NCBI RefSeq assembly: GCF_003443655.1 | Contig: NZ_CP031941.1 | Location: 57,501 to 121,500 of the forward strand | Length of the DNA: 64,000 nucleotides | DNA from: Nostoc sphaeroides | GTDB taxonomy: Bacteria; Cyanobacteriota; Cyanobacteriia; Cyanobacteriales; Nostocaceae | Direction of reading: 5' to 3' | Shown: piece after piece, positions 63,921 through 64,000 of the stretch | How the letters are laid out: every line of letters starts with the position of its first letter | How positions within the stretch are numbered: position 1 is the stretch's first letter | Notes under the pieces: model-generated | Databases searched by the model: none | What the model was told of the DNA's origin: nothing | The model's input: the letters and a program-made list of their open reading frames with translations, nothing else | Made by a program: the position numbers and the translations under genes

Positions 63921-64000
63921 CGTGGTGAGCCAAAATTGTCATCACTTAGTTTGACATCTTTGTGCGACCCAACAATAACCGATTTCTCCTGAAATCCTTC

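Overview
The window is chromosomal DNA of a filamentous, heterocyst-forming cyanobacterium of the Nostoc/Anabaena type. The evidence is: a cyanobacterial 16S rRNA gene; the phycobilisome core gene apcF; two CP12 genes; glnA next to the glutamine synthetase inhibitor gene gifA, with NtcA-type sites; an RGSGR-containing PatX-like peptide gene; XisH/XisI proteins; a kdp operon with the cyanobacterial extra small subunit; very frequent GCGATCGC (HIP1) octamers; and intergenic DNA crowded with heptamer repeats and palindromic miniature elements.

Layout. 1-1.6 kb: 16S rRNA (minus strand, 3' end outside) with its promoter. 1.7-6.7 kb: nadC, xisI with an xisH remnant, a NurA-domain gene, a HAD hydrolase, and a Rieske gene whose 3' end is interrupted by a miniature element. 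6.9-9.7 kb: a Mn/Zn ABC transporter (permease and ATPase on minus, binding protein divergent). 9.8-15.9 kb: small hypothetical genes, a dynamin-like GTPase, cp12, tlyA, DUF29, a secreted protein, and xisI with a frameshifted xisH. 16-20.5 kb: apcF, glnA, and two gifA copies flanking an RTX-repeat gene. 21-28.5 kb: a methyltransferase between direct repeats, patX, a FAD oxidoreductase, an unknown gene and a fused peptide-type ABC ATPase. 28.6-32.2 kb: mobile debris, a small ribbon-helix-helix gene and tandem TspO-like genes. 32.3-43.6 kb: YdeI-like, GNAT, response regulator, era, pfkA, GDYXXLXY/DUF2157 pair, RsmB-like methyltransferase, NUDIX and proline iminopeptidase. 44.1-52 kb: an SLH porin and kdpA-B-F(G)-C, with a 21-bp tandem repeat between kdpA and kdpB. 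53-61.3 kb: FIST protein, second cp12, an emptied IS200/IS605-like element, DUF3177 pair, a VapC-like module inserted beside a duplicated cbiD start, cbiD and guaA. 61.5-64 kb: a truncated seven-unit FG-GAP repeat gene and a frameshifted IS4-type transposase.

How the genes work together. The 16-24 kb block is a nitrogen-status neighbourhood. glnA has a canonical NtcA activator site. Only one of the two gifA copies keeps an NtcA-type operator. The PatX-like precursor is expected to feed the HetR pattern-formation pathway and has a DIF1-like promoter. The two CP12 proteins should act on Calvin-cycle GAPDH/PRK. Kdp and the metal ABC transporter are ion-uptake systems.

The most distinctive observations are as follows. 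A 169-bp miniature element with 10-bp target duplications has rewritten the C-termini of two genes; for the Rieske gene the displaced original tail can still be read downstream. A second miniature family also makes 10-bp duplications. The glnA terminator and gifA are duplicated, and one gifA copy has lost its operator. There is an orphan omegaRNA-like IS200/IS605 remnant. An attC-like hairpin lies behind the VapC-like module.
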